Origin: Trichobilharzia szidati
Taxonomy: Eukaryota; Platyhelminthes; Trematoda; Strigeidida; Schistosomatidae
Assembly: GCA_944472155.2 (NCBI GenBank)
Contig: OX235273.1
Span: forward strand, 105,174,582-105,238,581
Direction of reading: 5' to 3'
DNA length: 64,000 nt
In this document: positions 22,300-33,837 of the stretch, piece after piece
Numbering within the stretch: the stretch's first letter is position 1
How the letters are laid out: each line of letters starts with the position of its first letter
Notes under the pieces: generated by a model
What the model saw: only the letters and a program-made list of their open reading frames with translations
Told to the model about the DNA's origin: nothing
Database searches by the model: none
Made by a program: the position numbers and the translations under genes

Positions 22300-23270
22300 A
22301 CAAGGAGTAAGGTTTTAATGTATCAAACCCTCCCTGAGTTTTCTGTACTTTGTATAAACGTAAAAAGCAGTACACTGTATGTCAGGGAAAGTCGTCCACT
22401 TCATTGTTTACTGAGGCTGGTGTCCCTCAAGACGCTGTCCTTTCTCCTTTTCTGTTTTCTTTCTTCTTGCATGATTTGCCTCGCTCAGACGAAATGAACT
22501 TTATTAAGTATGCCAACGATCTAACTATTTCAGTGTCTGTTAACTCCCAGCTAGACTGTACTAAGATGAACAGCTTTCTATCGGGAGTTATCAAATGGTC
22601 TTCTTCTAACGGCCTTAAACTAAATCCTTCCAAGTGTCAGACTGTAAATTTCAGTTTCTGATGTACAAGAAAGTTAAATGAAGCCATTGGTTCCTATGAC
22701 CGTTGCAAAATTGATGATACTGATATAGAAACCAAATGAGTGAGATGTTGAATATCTTGAACTAATTCTTTCTTCTGATTCATCCTGGTCTTCACATGGC
22801 TTTGGGATTTCCAGAAAATATTCCGTCTGACTTTTTACATTAAGAAGTTAAGGCACTCAGGCATAACCAAACCACTCCTCTTACAGTTTGTTAACTCGTG
22901 TATTTTACCTATTCTTCTTTACTGTTCACCCTTATTCTTTCCTGGATTGCTTAAAAAAGACTATGTCATACTTTGCAGAACTATGAAGACTGTCAGTCAG
23001 TAGGCCGAGTGGTATGCTATCCCATTGGGCCATATCGTTGACATTGTCATTGATAGGCACTTGATGTCATGCGAAAAATTCGCTAAAGGAATTTTTTTCA
23101 GACTCTGAGCACCCACTCAACCCGCAGCTCCAACCTTGTGTCTCCTCAGGTAAAACAAGATGTCTTTTCAGAAGACTTTATGCACGTACGTCTAAGTATA
23201 AAAGTTCCACTGTACTATATTTGGCGGCACGTACTTTATGTGATGAAAATAGTGTTAGGCATGAACTAAC
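22300..23270 (+). pseudogene. CR1/SR1-like LINE reverse transcriptase fragment
   Basis: Translation from 22350 includes EAGVPQDAVLSPFLFSFFLH (RT motif GVPQGAVLSP with G to D), FIKYANDLTISVSVNS (catalytic YADDL mutated to YANDL) and LKLNPSKCQTVNF. The catalytic Asp change alone would inactivate it. Downstream frames to about 23270 carry the CR1-like C-terminal region, with many stops. Confidence 0.8.
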
Positions 23271-23794
23271 TAACTAACCTTCTTTGCACTAGTAAATAAA
23301 CCATTTCCTCCACCCTTACAACATCAACCTTTATTGTTATTGTACTTCTTATATTTATAGTCCTCTCAATTTTTTGTTTTTATTTGTTTATTTTCTCATA
23401 AGTGTGAACATCATTTAAGCTGTGTTATAACTGTTAACTTTGTATTTCCCCTCACCATGCTGCTATATCAACAGAACATTAAATTCAATAATCTATAACA
23501 TGCTGAAATTTCCAAACTTCATCGACAATACTGTTTGAAACAAACTCACTGTTATTATTATTACTATTATATTTAATATTCTCAATTCGTCCTTCGAATA
23601 TTTTTGACTTTATATCGTAAACGTGGAGAAATTCTTCTGGTTAATTTTGTTTTAATTTCACTTATATTTTAATTAAATCAGACGCAATGTGTTGTGACAA
23701 ATGCTGAGAATTCCATTCTGTATTAGAAGTACTGTTTTTAGAATAAAGTAGATTATTATTATTATTATTCAGAATGAAGCCATTATTTTTCCCT

Positions 23795-24025
23795 ATTTTT
23801 ATTTTGCTTGCTTTTAATATGAAAGATGTTATCTGTTCCCAAATTTACTGACACACTTGTGCAATAAATTGTAATGTAATCGAATGCATGAGAGATGATG
23901 AAAAAGAACGGGAATCGGAAATACGACATATGTTGAATTCTGCATTGAAAATGAATGTTTGGTGCCATGAATGATGTAAGCATTATAAAAGTAATCTAAT
24001 GAGGAGTTGGGAGCGAAACTTTGAA
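23795..24025 (-). repeat. Dispersed repeat, copy 1 (inverse of 33838)
   Basis: The reverse complement matches 33838-34075 over about 220 bases, for example ATAATGCTTACATCATTCAT against ATAATGCTTGCATCATTCAT. Both copies have an open frame giving RFPF(F/L)FIIS...TVSVN-like peptides. Function unknown. Confidence 0.75.
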
Positions 24026-24084
24026 ATAAATGGATAACAAAACTAAATTTATTATGCAGCTTGCTATAAAATTTGATTTAATTT

Positions 24085-24245
24085 TAGATTTTCCCGTCAA
24101 CTGATTATTGAATCGAAGTGCTCGGTCTCAGGTTGACATGTCGGCTTCTTGTGCAGATGCATCGACGATGTCTAGGCATTTAATTAGTATTTAATTGGTG
24201 AATGGTGACTAGCAGTGGAATCCAGGACAGTGCGCATGTCAAAAT
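24085..24245 (+). repeat. Partial copy of the window-end repeat
   Basis: It matches about 365-515 and its partner near 63550: GTGCAGATGCATCGACGATG parallels GTGCAGATGCTTCGAATGTG. It ends with CTAGCAGTGGAATCCAGGAC, the 3' half of a minus-strand Sm-alpha hammerhead whose 5' half is missing. Confidence 0.75.
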
Positions 24246-24249
24246 TGCG

Positions 24250-24665
24250 AAAAATGTAACAGAACTGTCATTTTCAAGTTTGATCACGGAGTGATATCAC
24301 TCACTTAGAGAACCAGTGGAAATCAATGAGTGCTGGAGAGCAGTTGTATCCTGATTTGAGACTCTTCAACAGTACGTACCCATCACCAGGGTTCCAGCCC
24401 AGGACCTCCCGGTTGCAAGGCAAGCTCGTATACCATTCACCCAATGGGACCCGACTCATCGGCAAGTCCATGAATTCTAACTTCTATCGATTCGTGATTT
24501 TAGCGTGACGACAAACCAATGTCATTGGCGAGAATTCCATCCTCACACTTGACTGGATGGACTCCACTAGTTATGACTTTTTACTAGGACTCCGGACAAC
24601 TTCGTCCTGTAGCCAGTCTCTAGAGAGGATCAGATTAATTTTGAAGCATTAGTCGATAGGGATTG
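24250..24665 (-). mobile_element. SINE-A copy, left arm of an inverted pair
   Basis: Minus-strand SINE-A with 3' tail at the left (AGTTTGATCACGGAGTGATA), a tRNA-like head near 24370-24440, and the upstream segment to about 24665. The hammerhead is decayed: TTGAAGA in the conserved box, and GAAAC lost (ACAAC). Confidence 0.8.
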
Positions 24666-24689
24666 TGTTTGTTTCAGGTTCGATTACAT

Positions 24690-24795
24690 TTTGATATCGA
24701 TACTCTCTGGTTTTCAATGGCTCTGTAACTGATTCCAATGCGCGGTATTACGTGAAACCAATAGAATCCCTACAAACTAATTATTGAAAACGGTA
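24690..24795 (+). mobile_element. SINE-A tail, right arm of an inverted pair
   Basis: Only the tail remains: GGTTTTCAATGGCTCTGTAA and AATAGAATCCCTACAAACTA, ending TTGAAAACG. The head and ribozyme are deleted. Confidence 0.65.
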
Positions 24796-24799
24796 TTTT

Positions 24800-24930
24800 T
24801 GAGAAATTGGATTTGTTAGACTTTATCATCGACCACTGTCACCTAGAGAACCGTTGGAAATCATCAAGAAGCACTAGGTATCTTTTTCATCCTATTTGGG
24901 TGTCTTCATCAGTGAGCGACACTTTGATAA
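24800..24930 (-). mobile_element. SINE-A 3' fragment
   Basis: Minus-strand tail and ribozyme region: CCTAGAGAACCGTTGGAAAT, then TTTCATCCTATTTGGGTGTC. The head is absent. Confidence 0.55.
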
Positions 24931-25167
24931 GTACTCCTCAATAAGTTTTAGAGTGACTGAGAATACTTAGAAAGAAGGCAGGAAGTTTAAGGTTAAGAGG
25001 AGGTTAACAGTCAGCAGAAATCTTTTAGTCTAGGTTTGTTTGTTCTTGATGGTATGTAACGATAAGGGTTATTTGGAATTTTGAGGAGAAGTTTGTTCCT
25101 CACGATAAAAGTAAAACGATACTATTATTGAATAAAATAAACCAGATACATATATTTGTTGATAAAC

Positions 25168-25900
25168 AAAAATTTTACGTGATGATGTCAGTTGACAGGA
25201 GGTTCCGAGATTAGTGAACAGTGCTCAGAAAATTACGCTTATATACCTTTTATTCAGGCAGTTCAAGTTTGCATACAATGGTAAAGAAGTTACGTAACAG
25301 AGATGAGAGATGCGTAAGATGCTGAGTGACTAATAAATTAGGTAACAATATACTGAGTTCAACTTAAATAATAGAAACAAGAGACAAACAATATTACAAT
25401 ATATCAAAAGAGGGAGTGAGCTTAAAGCCAAAGACTACGTAATCGAATGAAAGAGAGAATAAAGACATCCAGTGACCACATGGGCAAGGAAACACTGCTG
25501 ATAACTACTTCTTTCTGAACACATAAATTGGGTTCTAGGCGTTTGATAGAGATTGCTTCGGCAAACTTGAGGAGATTGGTGCTCCAACATAAGGTTGCTT
25601 GTTGGCCTGTAGAGAAGTTGGAACCCATTCGTCAACGGATAGCGTAGAGTGTTGTAATTTTGTTTGTCTATTGTTCCTGTGATTTGAGTTGAACTCAGTA
25701 CATTGTTGCCAAATTTATTAGTCACTCATCATCTCACACACCTCTCGTCTTTATTACGTCACTCCTTTACCATTGTATGCATACATTTACTTTGTATACA
25801 CTTGAACTGCCTGAATAAAAGGTATATAAGCGTAATTTTCTGAACACTGCTCACTAATCCCGGAACCTCCTGTCAACTGTCGACATCATGTAAAATTTGC
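25168..25900 (-). mobile_element. PLE C-terminal fragment between inverted arms
   Basis: A minus-strand coding scrap (about 25425-25630) gives LKFAEAISIKRLEPNLCVQK, the C-terminal end of a PLE GIY-YIG protein, closely similar to the minus-strand copy at 43860-44112. Its 3' flank (25168-25400) reappears inverted at 25655-25900, just upstream of the truncated 5' end. Both arms carry GTTGACAGGAGGTTCCG-like sequence and TTACGCTTATATACCTTTTA. This makes a self-inverted, 5'-truncated PLE copy. Confidence 0.78.
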
Positions 25901-25929
25901 AAGTATGTAAAAATGTTTCTGTCTAAAAA

Positions 25930-26146
25930 AACTGATAATAATTTATTTTATTTAATTCTAATTTTTTTGATTATAACTTGATTCCACACCATATTTTTGG
26001 TAAAAGTATGACATTTTCAGTATGTAATATCGGTAGCCAAAATTTTGCAGGCCAACCATTGATATCAGGTGTGCGTCGGCAGGGGGTCGAATCCCGGACG
26101 ATGTGCATGGTCGGCGGGCATCCTAACCGCTGTGCCACCGACGCAC
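25930..26146 (-). mobile_element. SINE-B2 copy, near full length
   Basis: The minus strand starts with the SINE-B head (GTGCGTCGGTGGCACAGCGG, box B GGGATTCGACCCC), but the body differs from 7137-7363. It reads GCAAAATTTTGGCTACCGAT and ends TGGAATCAAGTTATAATC plus an A-rich tail. The same body is at 57392-57590. This marks a subfamily sharing the head with a different tail. Confidence 0.85.
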
Positions 26147-26149
26147 TGT

Positions 26150-26260
26150 AAGCATCAGCTGATGAGAAGTCAACGAAATAAACAATGATGGTACTATATT
26201 ATTCTGCACAAACCATTGTTGTTCTTGCTTTATTCAAATTCATCAAGGGGAATAAATGTA
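26150..26260 (+). repeat. PLE-flank repeat with hammerhead-like core
   Basis: It is similar to the reverse complement of 43530-43620, which sits 3' of a PLE coding fragment, so this is probably a stray PLE terminal segment. It holds CTGATGA (26159-26165) and CGAAAT (26174-26179) flanked by CATCA/TGATG, which could pair as stem I. Stem II cannot form well, so ribozyme identity is uncertain. Confidence 0.5.
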
Positions 26261-26679
26261 AGAAAACGTGAAAGCTTGTGTGTAGTCATCAAGCCACAGA
26301 ATAGATTGCGAAAAAGATGTGGTGCTGCTACTTCTGCTGCTGTTGATGCCATGTATTTCCCTCAGAATGCAAGGAACAAATAACTAGTTAGTTGAGAGGT
26401 GACAGGTGTTTGCCAGTAAATCTTTACTATATTACAATTCGAAACACATATGAAAGCATAGCAGTGAACTGTACATCAGTTAACAAAAGTAAATGATTGT
26501 CAATGAGAATTCACAAGTCAAATATATATGTACAGTAAATGAATGCTGTACACTTCCTGTCTTTGTTTTTTGATATTATGATTTACTCATGTCAAGTTTA
26601 TAATCAGATCGAATCAAAATTCAAGTGGAACATTAATCATATGCATTCACTAGAATATATGTTAATTGCCACTCATGAA

Positions 26680-26960
26680 CATTGACACTGATGACATCTA
26701 ACGTGCAGTTTTATTGCTATATTTTCACAGCTTATCATGTACATGCTTGTTATAAACTGTAATGCGATGACATTAGATGGTTTGAGGCAATCGGTGCCAT
26801 TTTTCTCTGAGATTGTTTCACTTATCATTTGCCTTTTGCCACCTGTTTCCCTGATAAGCCCAAATAGTTGTCTGGGGTTGCCAATCGCTAATACCTTTTC
26901 CATCTCTTTCGCTTTTGTCGCCCACCACTGTTCACGGTCATTGCGAACCATTTACTCCAT
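26680..26960 (-). pseudogene. LINE protein, linker region before RT
   Basis: Translation MVRNDREQWWATKAKEMEKV, GNPRQLFGLIRETGGKRQM and SETISEKNG matches the region between endonuclease and RT in flatworm LINEs (pattern WW..KA.EME.A...GN...LF.LIR.TG). It is open but truncated at both ends. It is flanked on both sides (26261-26679 and 26961-27689) by sequence I do not recognise. Confidence 0.7.
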
Positions 26961-27689
26961 AATTGTATGGAACTAATCGACTGTTAATGCGCTGAAGCAT
27001 TTAGCTGCTTTGATAAATTTATATAAGGTAGTAAGAAGACAAGTACTGTCGGGTGATATCATAACAAAGAGAAATTAGTCCTTGAAAATGAAACTTCGGT
27101 TGGCTGTCAAAAGCAAATTGTACACATCATCTACTTTCCTCACCTCTCGAATATTTTTGACAGTTTGGCCTGCAATTAAAGTATGAAATTCTATGGACTC
27201 TACTTCATACTATATTGACAAGTTCATCTACAGTTTTGCCGACACATCTCCGTTTATAGGCAGAAACAATAAAAATGTTTCACTGTTACTGTAATAAATT
27301 ATATGTTCACAGGTAGTTGTTAAGGCAGCCTCACATAGCAAATCCGAATGTTCTTATTCTGAATAGAAGTCCAACATCTTTTATGGCGAAACATTTATTG
27401 GTGATTATTTCTCAATTATTTTACACAACCCTACCTTTAATTCAAAGTTATTTAAGGTGATGGAAGCACTTTGGATTAATACTTTTAATCCTAAACAGTG
27501 TGTGTACAGAAAACAAAAGACATCAACCTCTGCTTGTCCTGAATTACCTAATCTATTAGAATTCTATTTTTTAAATATTCTTCTTTGTATTGAAGCTTCC
27601 GTATCGATTGGGTTGATTTTACAGCGTAAGGTCTCTAGCCCGATCCTCGAGCTTCACTCTTTTTTAGGCTTATGGCTGGCCAGTTCACT

Positions 27690-28810
27690 AGCAAACTAGT
27701 AGACAAGTAGAGAGAATAAAAGTGACCAAAAGATTTTCTGGAAACAGGCTGCATTAAAGAAGATGAAATTTCAACGATGCGTCACATCATAGAATGGTAA
27801 TCAAATCTCCACCTCAATTTCATCGACTTTGAAAGGGCCTTCGACAGAGTTGACTATGAAGTCATTCACAACCTACTCCGGCACTACGGAGCGCTTCAAA
27901 CCCTTATTCAACAGTTATATTAAAGCACCACACGCCATTTGATTCACAACATAAAATACAGAGAAGCCTTTGAAGCTAAGACACAAGTGAAATGAAACTG
28001 TCTACTACAGCCAATGATATTCCTGATTGTGGTGGGCTGTGTCATACCTGCATGGGGAACGTTTAGACAAGCATATGTTGGACTGGCAAGAAGACTTTAG
28101 AAGATGTGGACATTGCGGCGATTTCTGTCCAATGTCACACAAATTCGAAGACTAGCAGGCGAAAACCAACAATTTGGCAGATAGGACTTCAGGTGGAGAA
28201 GACAGCCACATACCAACAACAACAAGAAGAACCAATCACTGTCATTTGGAAGAAGTCACTTCTTCCATTTATTTGGGCAACATTGTTTCAACTACAGGCG
28301 TCGTGGATGAGGATGTCAAAGTCAGTGAGGATCTGGAGAGCTGAACAGACTGTCATTATTCTGAAATCAGTTTGGAAATCTCCTTCACTCAGCATGAAGA
28401 ACAAGATTCGGATTTTTCAACAGTATTATCATGTCAGTCACGGCTTCTATTTAATTCAGAGACTTGACGTGTCAACAAAGTCATTTCAAGCAGGTTGTAG
28501 ACTTTTATAAACAGTTGCCTTCTCTCGATATCAGAGATCAGAAAGCTAGAAGGGACTAGCGACAATGAACTCTTGGAATTAGCCAACTAAGAACCTATTA
28601 CTCAACAAATGTGTTGAAGAGAATTCAGATGGATTGGATGCACACGGAATAGACTGTTGAATGATACCACGCGTGAGTCCCTGGCTCAAGTGGAACCAGA
28701 GTGTGAAACGAAAAGTTAGGCAACATTCCAAGTTTGACATGGAGGAGATCATGTGGACAGAAGATGAGAGCTTATGCGAAAGCTAAAGAGAACTTCGGAA
28801 ATATTTGTCT
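27690..28810 (+). pseudogene. RTE/SR2-like LINE reverse transcriptase, decayed
   Basis: Frames include LHLNFIDFERAFDRVDYEVI (RT motif with the catalytic Asp) at about 27810-27900, LLRHYGALQT, and after many frameshifts IQMDWMHTE and the C-terminal region. The element is nearly collinear with RTE-like proteins from the RT start to the 3' end, but has stops and frameshifts throughout. A plus-strand open frame (28106-28510) lies within it and is not a separate gene. Confidence 0.78.
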
Positions 28811-29264
28811 TCCCTAATAATGACATGTTAATTTATTGTTACGGCAGTACTATGTTTCTCCACTTCATGTATTCGTAATAATTAATTGTAGTTGAATTAT
28901 TTTGTAAGAAAGTTAAGGGGAATTCTCTGCTTTTTCATTTATAACCTTGTATCATGAATTAATATCTTTCGACTGAATAATTCACGGTAAGTAGTAAGTA
29001 AGGAAAGGAGTTATTTAATGTTGGTTATTTTAGTGCTGGAGAGAACTCGTTCGTTGTTTTTGTAGAGTATGTTCAACAGAAAGTGCTTTTGAGGTCACAG
29101 TTTTGTCTATGTATATATAAGAAGAATGAAATAACAGGTTGTGGAAAGAGTTATATGATACATAAATAGAGAAAAGTCAACCTTTTTGTGTAATATATGT
29201 ACTTCGTAATTACGAATATATTTAATTAATTCGTCTAAATGTAGGTTAACTTGCAGATTGTTTG

Positions 29265-30955
29265 CAAGCTATTTGATACAGATTATTAGTATAGCGAAAA
29301 TATTCATTAAGACATCTAAAAAACACAAAATAATCGAGCAAAGAATATCCTTTTCGATAATTTCCTCCTCCTCGGGCTCTACAATGATACATATATATGT
29401 CTATATACATAGAATATTGTAGAATAGTAGTCAATGGCAATATTAGTGTTTTTTAAATAATATCGATTTGTAAAGTAAGATCAATGGAATTACAGTTCAT
29501 TAAACTATAATAATAACAAAGATATAATAGCAAATAGAATATCAACTAAAATTATAAAAATTCCAAAATAATTCAGGATCATTCAAACACAGATGGCCAA
29601 GGTAAGGATAATGTCTGAACTAACTTCTTTTGGACACATAAATTAGGCTTCTTAGTGTGGATCCCAACAGCCTCAGTAATATTTAGTAATCGAACTCTTA
29701 AGGCGAAATTAAGATTTGTTGGTATGCGGTAAATGACTCTAAAAACCTCGTTTACGTCAATCTTGTGTTCTCTATCCACAAGATGAGGTGGAACAGCGCT
29801 ACGAATAGATTTAGTTTATCCTTTACTTGACCAACCGCACAGGATGATGTTCGTAAGTCCGACGAGAAACACGCCTAATTTTACGGCCTATGTAACTGGC
29901 TCCACAGGAACAGTCAAGCTGGTAGATACAAATGAAAGAGGCGGAATTACGCAGTTTATCGTTTACTCCCGAACACGAAATAAGGGTGGTTTTGAAGACT
30001 CAGCGTAATTCAGAAGCAGGGAACGCTCATTTACCACATTTCTAAAGTGTTGTGTTGGTATCTCGCTGATATTATCCTCGAGGAAATAAAGTTGTGAGAA
30101 TAAGGCCTTTTCAGGAACTGTTGATACTTTGTGCTGCCTTCATTTTTGATTCATTTTCTTATAAATGAACGTTTCTGTATAACCGTTTTCACTCCACAAC
30201 CGATTAATATTATTCAGTTCCTCATTAAGACATTCATCCGAGCAGATTGCTCTTGCTCTGTGAACCAAGCACTTTATCAGATCGCGTTTGTATTTTAAGG
30301 GTACGAAGCTGAAAAAAATGGGTATACTGACCAGTTGATGTAGGTTTTCTGTATGTACTTCTTCTTATTTTGCCGTCCTCTTTTTTGGTCATATGGACGT
30401 TTAGAAATGAAATACTGGAGTCTTTTTCTTTCTCAATATTAAAATGTATTGTAGGATTAGCCTTTTTAAATTTATCCAGAATGTTCTTTGCTTCATCATC
30501 ATTTTCCATTATCAAAAGTGTATCATCCATGTACTGACAAGAGAATTCAAGTTCAATAACATCTTTGAAAGACCCATTTTCTAGTTTCGCAAAGAAAATG
30601 TCGGCTAAAATGGGTCCTAGCCTTACCTCGGTCATCTAAGTTTGAATGACTTTCAATTTTTGTATAAATTTCCTTAATTTTAGTTGATATTCTATTTGCT
30701 ATTATACCTTTATTATAATAATTATAATCTAAGCATTTTTAATGAACTGCAATTCCATTGATCTTACTTGACAATTCAATATTATTTAAAAGACACTAAT
30801 ATTGTTAATGACGTCTATTGTAGAATATTCTATATATAAACATATATATATATGTTTATATATAGAATATATAATTGTAGAGGCAGAAGAGGAAATTATC
30901 GAAAAGGATATTCTTTGCTCAATCATTTTGATTTTTATAGATTATTAGTAATAAG
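29265..30955 (-). mobile_element. PLE with RT and GIY-YIG, inverted end arms
   Basis: Minus-strand coding covers 30635-29579. It has LGPILADIFFAKLE, the catalytic QYMDDTLLI, SISFLNVHMTKKEDG and RKPTSTGQYTHF. A GIY-YIG part follows (YQLDCSCGASYIGRKIRR near 29860-29940) and the end LCVQKKLV...PSVFE at 29579. The 3' flank (29578-29265) is repeated inverted at 30640-30955, starting with the same VFE-stop codons. The RT lacks everything 5' of the GxAMGSPLGP motif, and there is a frameshift between RT and GIY-YIG. Confidence 0.85.
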
Positions 30956-30956
30956 G

Positions 30957-32045
30957 TCAACAGTACGGGAAGGACACCAACTGCAGACGACCTCGAAAGA
31001 ACCAATCACATTGTTCCATTAAAAAAGTGGCATTTTAATAAAAAAGTTTATTTATAATGCATATTTGTAATTAAAATGAACTGTACAGGATAAATGTCTC
31101 TAATAAGCTTCAATAAGTGGTCTCAGTTTCGCATAGGAGTGGTTATGGGCATATTAAAAAAATGTTGATACAAAAACTCATCTAATTGGCTATATACCAT
31201 TTCATTTCGGGAACCGTTTACCATTCTGATACGGTTTTTTGAGGTGAACCCAGAATCCTTCAATGCAATTCGCCTGTGTTCCAGTTATAGGATCCACTAA
31301 TTTAGAAGAATGGTTTGCATTGTGGTTAATATAGCCTAGTGAGGATAATTGAGAATAACCTTTCCACCTGTCTGTGTGAATGGTGGTAGTGCCTGGGAGG
31401 ACTAGTCGTTGTATAAACGTCAGCACTTCTGTTCGGAATGCGTTCTACGAACCCTTTACGGAGATTTGTGTCGTAAAGTCTCAGCACTCTAACATAATTT
31501 GTTCTACTCTTGCTACGATTCATTTTTCGCCTAATAAGTGCCGTTTCGTCAATATTCACGACGATGCCAACTGCCCAAAGTACAAAGGTGATTCCATTTA
31601 GTTTTTGTGACGCGATATCACGACAGTACTGATACCAGTGCACTGTTGACATTCTGCAGCTGTAGCCGATACTGATCGCTTCAGTAGCTAGTTATGGCAT
31701 ATATGTAATATTTTACTAAGGGACATTTTCGATTTAGAGAAGAAAGTATTTAAAAATCGCCATAATGTACGACTTACCAACTCTCACACAGTTCTGCGTA
31801 TGACAGTGGTTGCATCTGAATGAGTAACCGTCAGTAGCCCTGCAACACTTTCACAGAGCTATTATCCCTCAACATATGCAGGTTTTAGACTTCCCTATCA
31901 ACTCATTTTCCACACAGAAGTCAAAAACCAAATCTAGGTGAAACGTGCAACGCAGATCATGAACAGCATCCATTTTGAATGATGAATGACCTGATTGGTT
32001 GGTTCAGCGTCATTCGACGTTGGTGTTTATTGTTTAGTCTTGCCG
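30957..32045 (-). mobile_element. Merlin-like DNA transposon, decayed
   Basis: A transposase pseudogene (31202-31973) sits between diverged terminal inverted repeats. The left end includes GGACACCAACTGCAGACGAC followed by AACCAATCACA. The right end, read on the other strand, includes AAACACCAACGTCGAATGAC followed by AACCAACCAATCA. The element is inserted directly beside the right arm of the PLE at 29265-30955. Confidence 0.75.
31202..31973 (-). pseudogene. Merlin (ISXO2-like) transposase pseudogene
   Basis: From ATG at 31973 the minus strand encodes MDAVHDLRCTFHLDLVFDFC, then after stops a zinc-ribbon remnant DGYSFRCNHCHTQNC, then VVNIDETALIRRKMNRS (first catalytic Asp), IHTDRWKGYSQL (second Asp) and TQANCIEGFWVHLKK (catalytic Glu). 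The DDE triad is retained in sequence but split by a frameshift near 31420 and N-terminal stops. Merlin is a cut-and-paste superfamily related to bacterial IS1016 and known in schistosomes. Confidence 0.85.
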
Positions 32046-32214
32046 TAATAATATATATATATCAACATGGTCGAAGATACGATATGGTTTATCAGAAGAT
32101 TAACTTTTAAAGATAGTATTCTGAGAAATCATTGTTTATACCCCGAACTTTGTTCATAGTTTAAAAAGGGCGGGAATCTGAAGTAGCTTAAAAACAAAAT
32201 TTACAACTTTACAA

Positions 32215-32520
32215 TTTTCAAGTGTTAGAATGCATGGATTTGATTCGGTTTCAAGTGAGATGGGGGATTCACTTTGGTTAAAGAATTATAGAAGAGCACC
32301 AGGGAGTAGTGGACAGCTATCCCGTCCTAGTTTGAGTCACTTCATCAGTACACAGTCATGACCAATCAAGAATTTGACTCATGACCTTTAAATCCTTGAC
32401 GTACAATAGTTGAAAATTAATTTAACGCTCACTGGTGACTGACCACAGGATTAAGTTGCTTGAGCTTCTAGTGGGAAGTCACGACCAGTGAGATCCACCC
32501 GGTCGGATATGACGACTGAT
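32215..32520 (-). mobile_element. SINE-A copy, left arm of an inverted pair
   Basis: Minus-strand SINE-A. The ribozyme region reads GTACTGATGAAGTGACTC, CTAGGACGGGATAGCTGTCC on that strand, with A at C3 and GAAAC lost. The head is poorly preserved. Confidence 0.6.
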
Positions 32521-32599
32521 ACTCTCTGATGTCATAGTCTGGCGGCGGTGCTATTTATAACGAATCTGCAGAAATAAGTATCTATGGCCAGTTGTGTTC

Positions 32600-32800
32600 T
32601 GCCCTACTGACTGAATTGTCATCGGAATGGATTCGTTACTCAACGGTCCTGGGTTCGATCGTTGGCGAGGTTATTGGCGTGTTCTACTGAAAAGATTCAA
32701 GGCAGGACGAAACAGCTATCCAGTAATACCTTCGTTATTTTAATGATTCTCTGACTGACATTAAACGATCTTTTAACGTGAATTCAGAAAATATGAAAAT
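32600..32800 (+). mobile_element. SINE-A copy, right arm of an inverted pair
   Basis: Head remnant ACGGTCCTGGGTTCGATCG, then CTACTGAAAAGATTCAAGGC and AGGACGAAACAGCTATCCAG. GAAAC is intact but the conserved box and stem II are damaged. The tail contains TTCTCTGACTGACATTAA. Confidence 0.65.
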
Positions 32801-33584
32801 ATAAATTTTCAAACCAGGTAATTTCGGGGGAAATCTTTTGTTCATCCTTAAGAACAACTGTTTCAGTGAATTAACTGATGACATTTGACTCCTTCTATGC
32901 AATTTATTATCCGTAATACTCTACTATGTGCATTAGTGTCATGTGATATTTGTATTCAAATTATCACCAGCTGTCAATGACATACTATGTCTTGTAAACG
33001 GGAGCAACTACTAACAATTCTAACTAAAAGTAGCTTAGCACGGTAGCAGTAGATAGTTGGTGAATTGTTTGAAAATACTAATAACTTATGTTAACAGTTC
33101 GTTTCTAACTGATGACATTCCAGTCTGTACACAGCACTTAAGTAGCCGACGGTTGATGAATATAAATTGTGTATTAAGCTATACAAATTCCAAGATGCTT
33201 TATGGATTCTCTTCAGTCATCTGTAGCTGACTCTACGATATCCCATAAGTTTTCATTTCACAAACTCAGTCCCCCACTTACTAGGAAGAATACACAAAAA
33301 AACGATATATGCAATAAAGTCGTATTTAAATCTTTACAAATTACTTTCAGTGTGAAACCTACCAGTGTTTCTTAACGAATCCACGTTTCTGCTTTCATTT
33401 ATTCAAAAAAAGTACCGTTTCACCTTTACCTGAAAGAATATTTATTTCCTCACAATTCCCCATAGTCTTTGTTGCTAGGTGCTGAAAAGCAAAAACCTAA
33501 ACTCAATGATTTCTGATGACTGACTACTGTCAGTCTTTTCTTCTCTTTTTTCTTAGGATCCTCAGTCCTTCTGAATCTTCTTAA

Positions 33585-33725
33585 GTAGCATTTTACACTA
33601 CGATGTGGACTGTTGAAGAGTCCCAATCCAGGACGAAATAGTTGTCTATCAATGCAGGATTCTCAGTGATTCTCTAACGAATGTGACGACTCATGATGGA
33701 ATCTACATTGAAGTTTACTAAAATT
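33585..33725 (+). mobile_element. SINE-A 3' fragment
   Basis: GACTGTTGAAGAGTCCCAAT, CCAGGACGAAATAGTTGTC and TTCTCTAACGAATGTGACGA. C3 has become T (TTGAAGA) and stem I no longer pairs. The tRNA-like head is missing. Confidence 0.65.
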
Positions 33726-33837
33726 TCCACAAATTCTATAATCTGAATATTCAAAATGATGACAGTTCTATTGCATTTATTGTATTTCGTATTTAGTTGC
33801 ATAAAAAAACTTTAAATTTGCCTCTCTTTTACTCAAA

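Noticed and set aside
28106..28510. 134-codon open frame as a separate protein
   Set aside because: It lies inside, and out of frame with, a decayed RTE-like reverse transcriptase.
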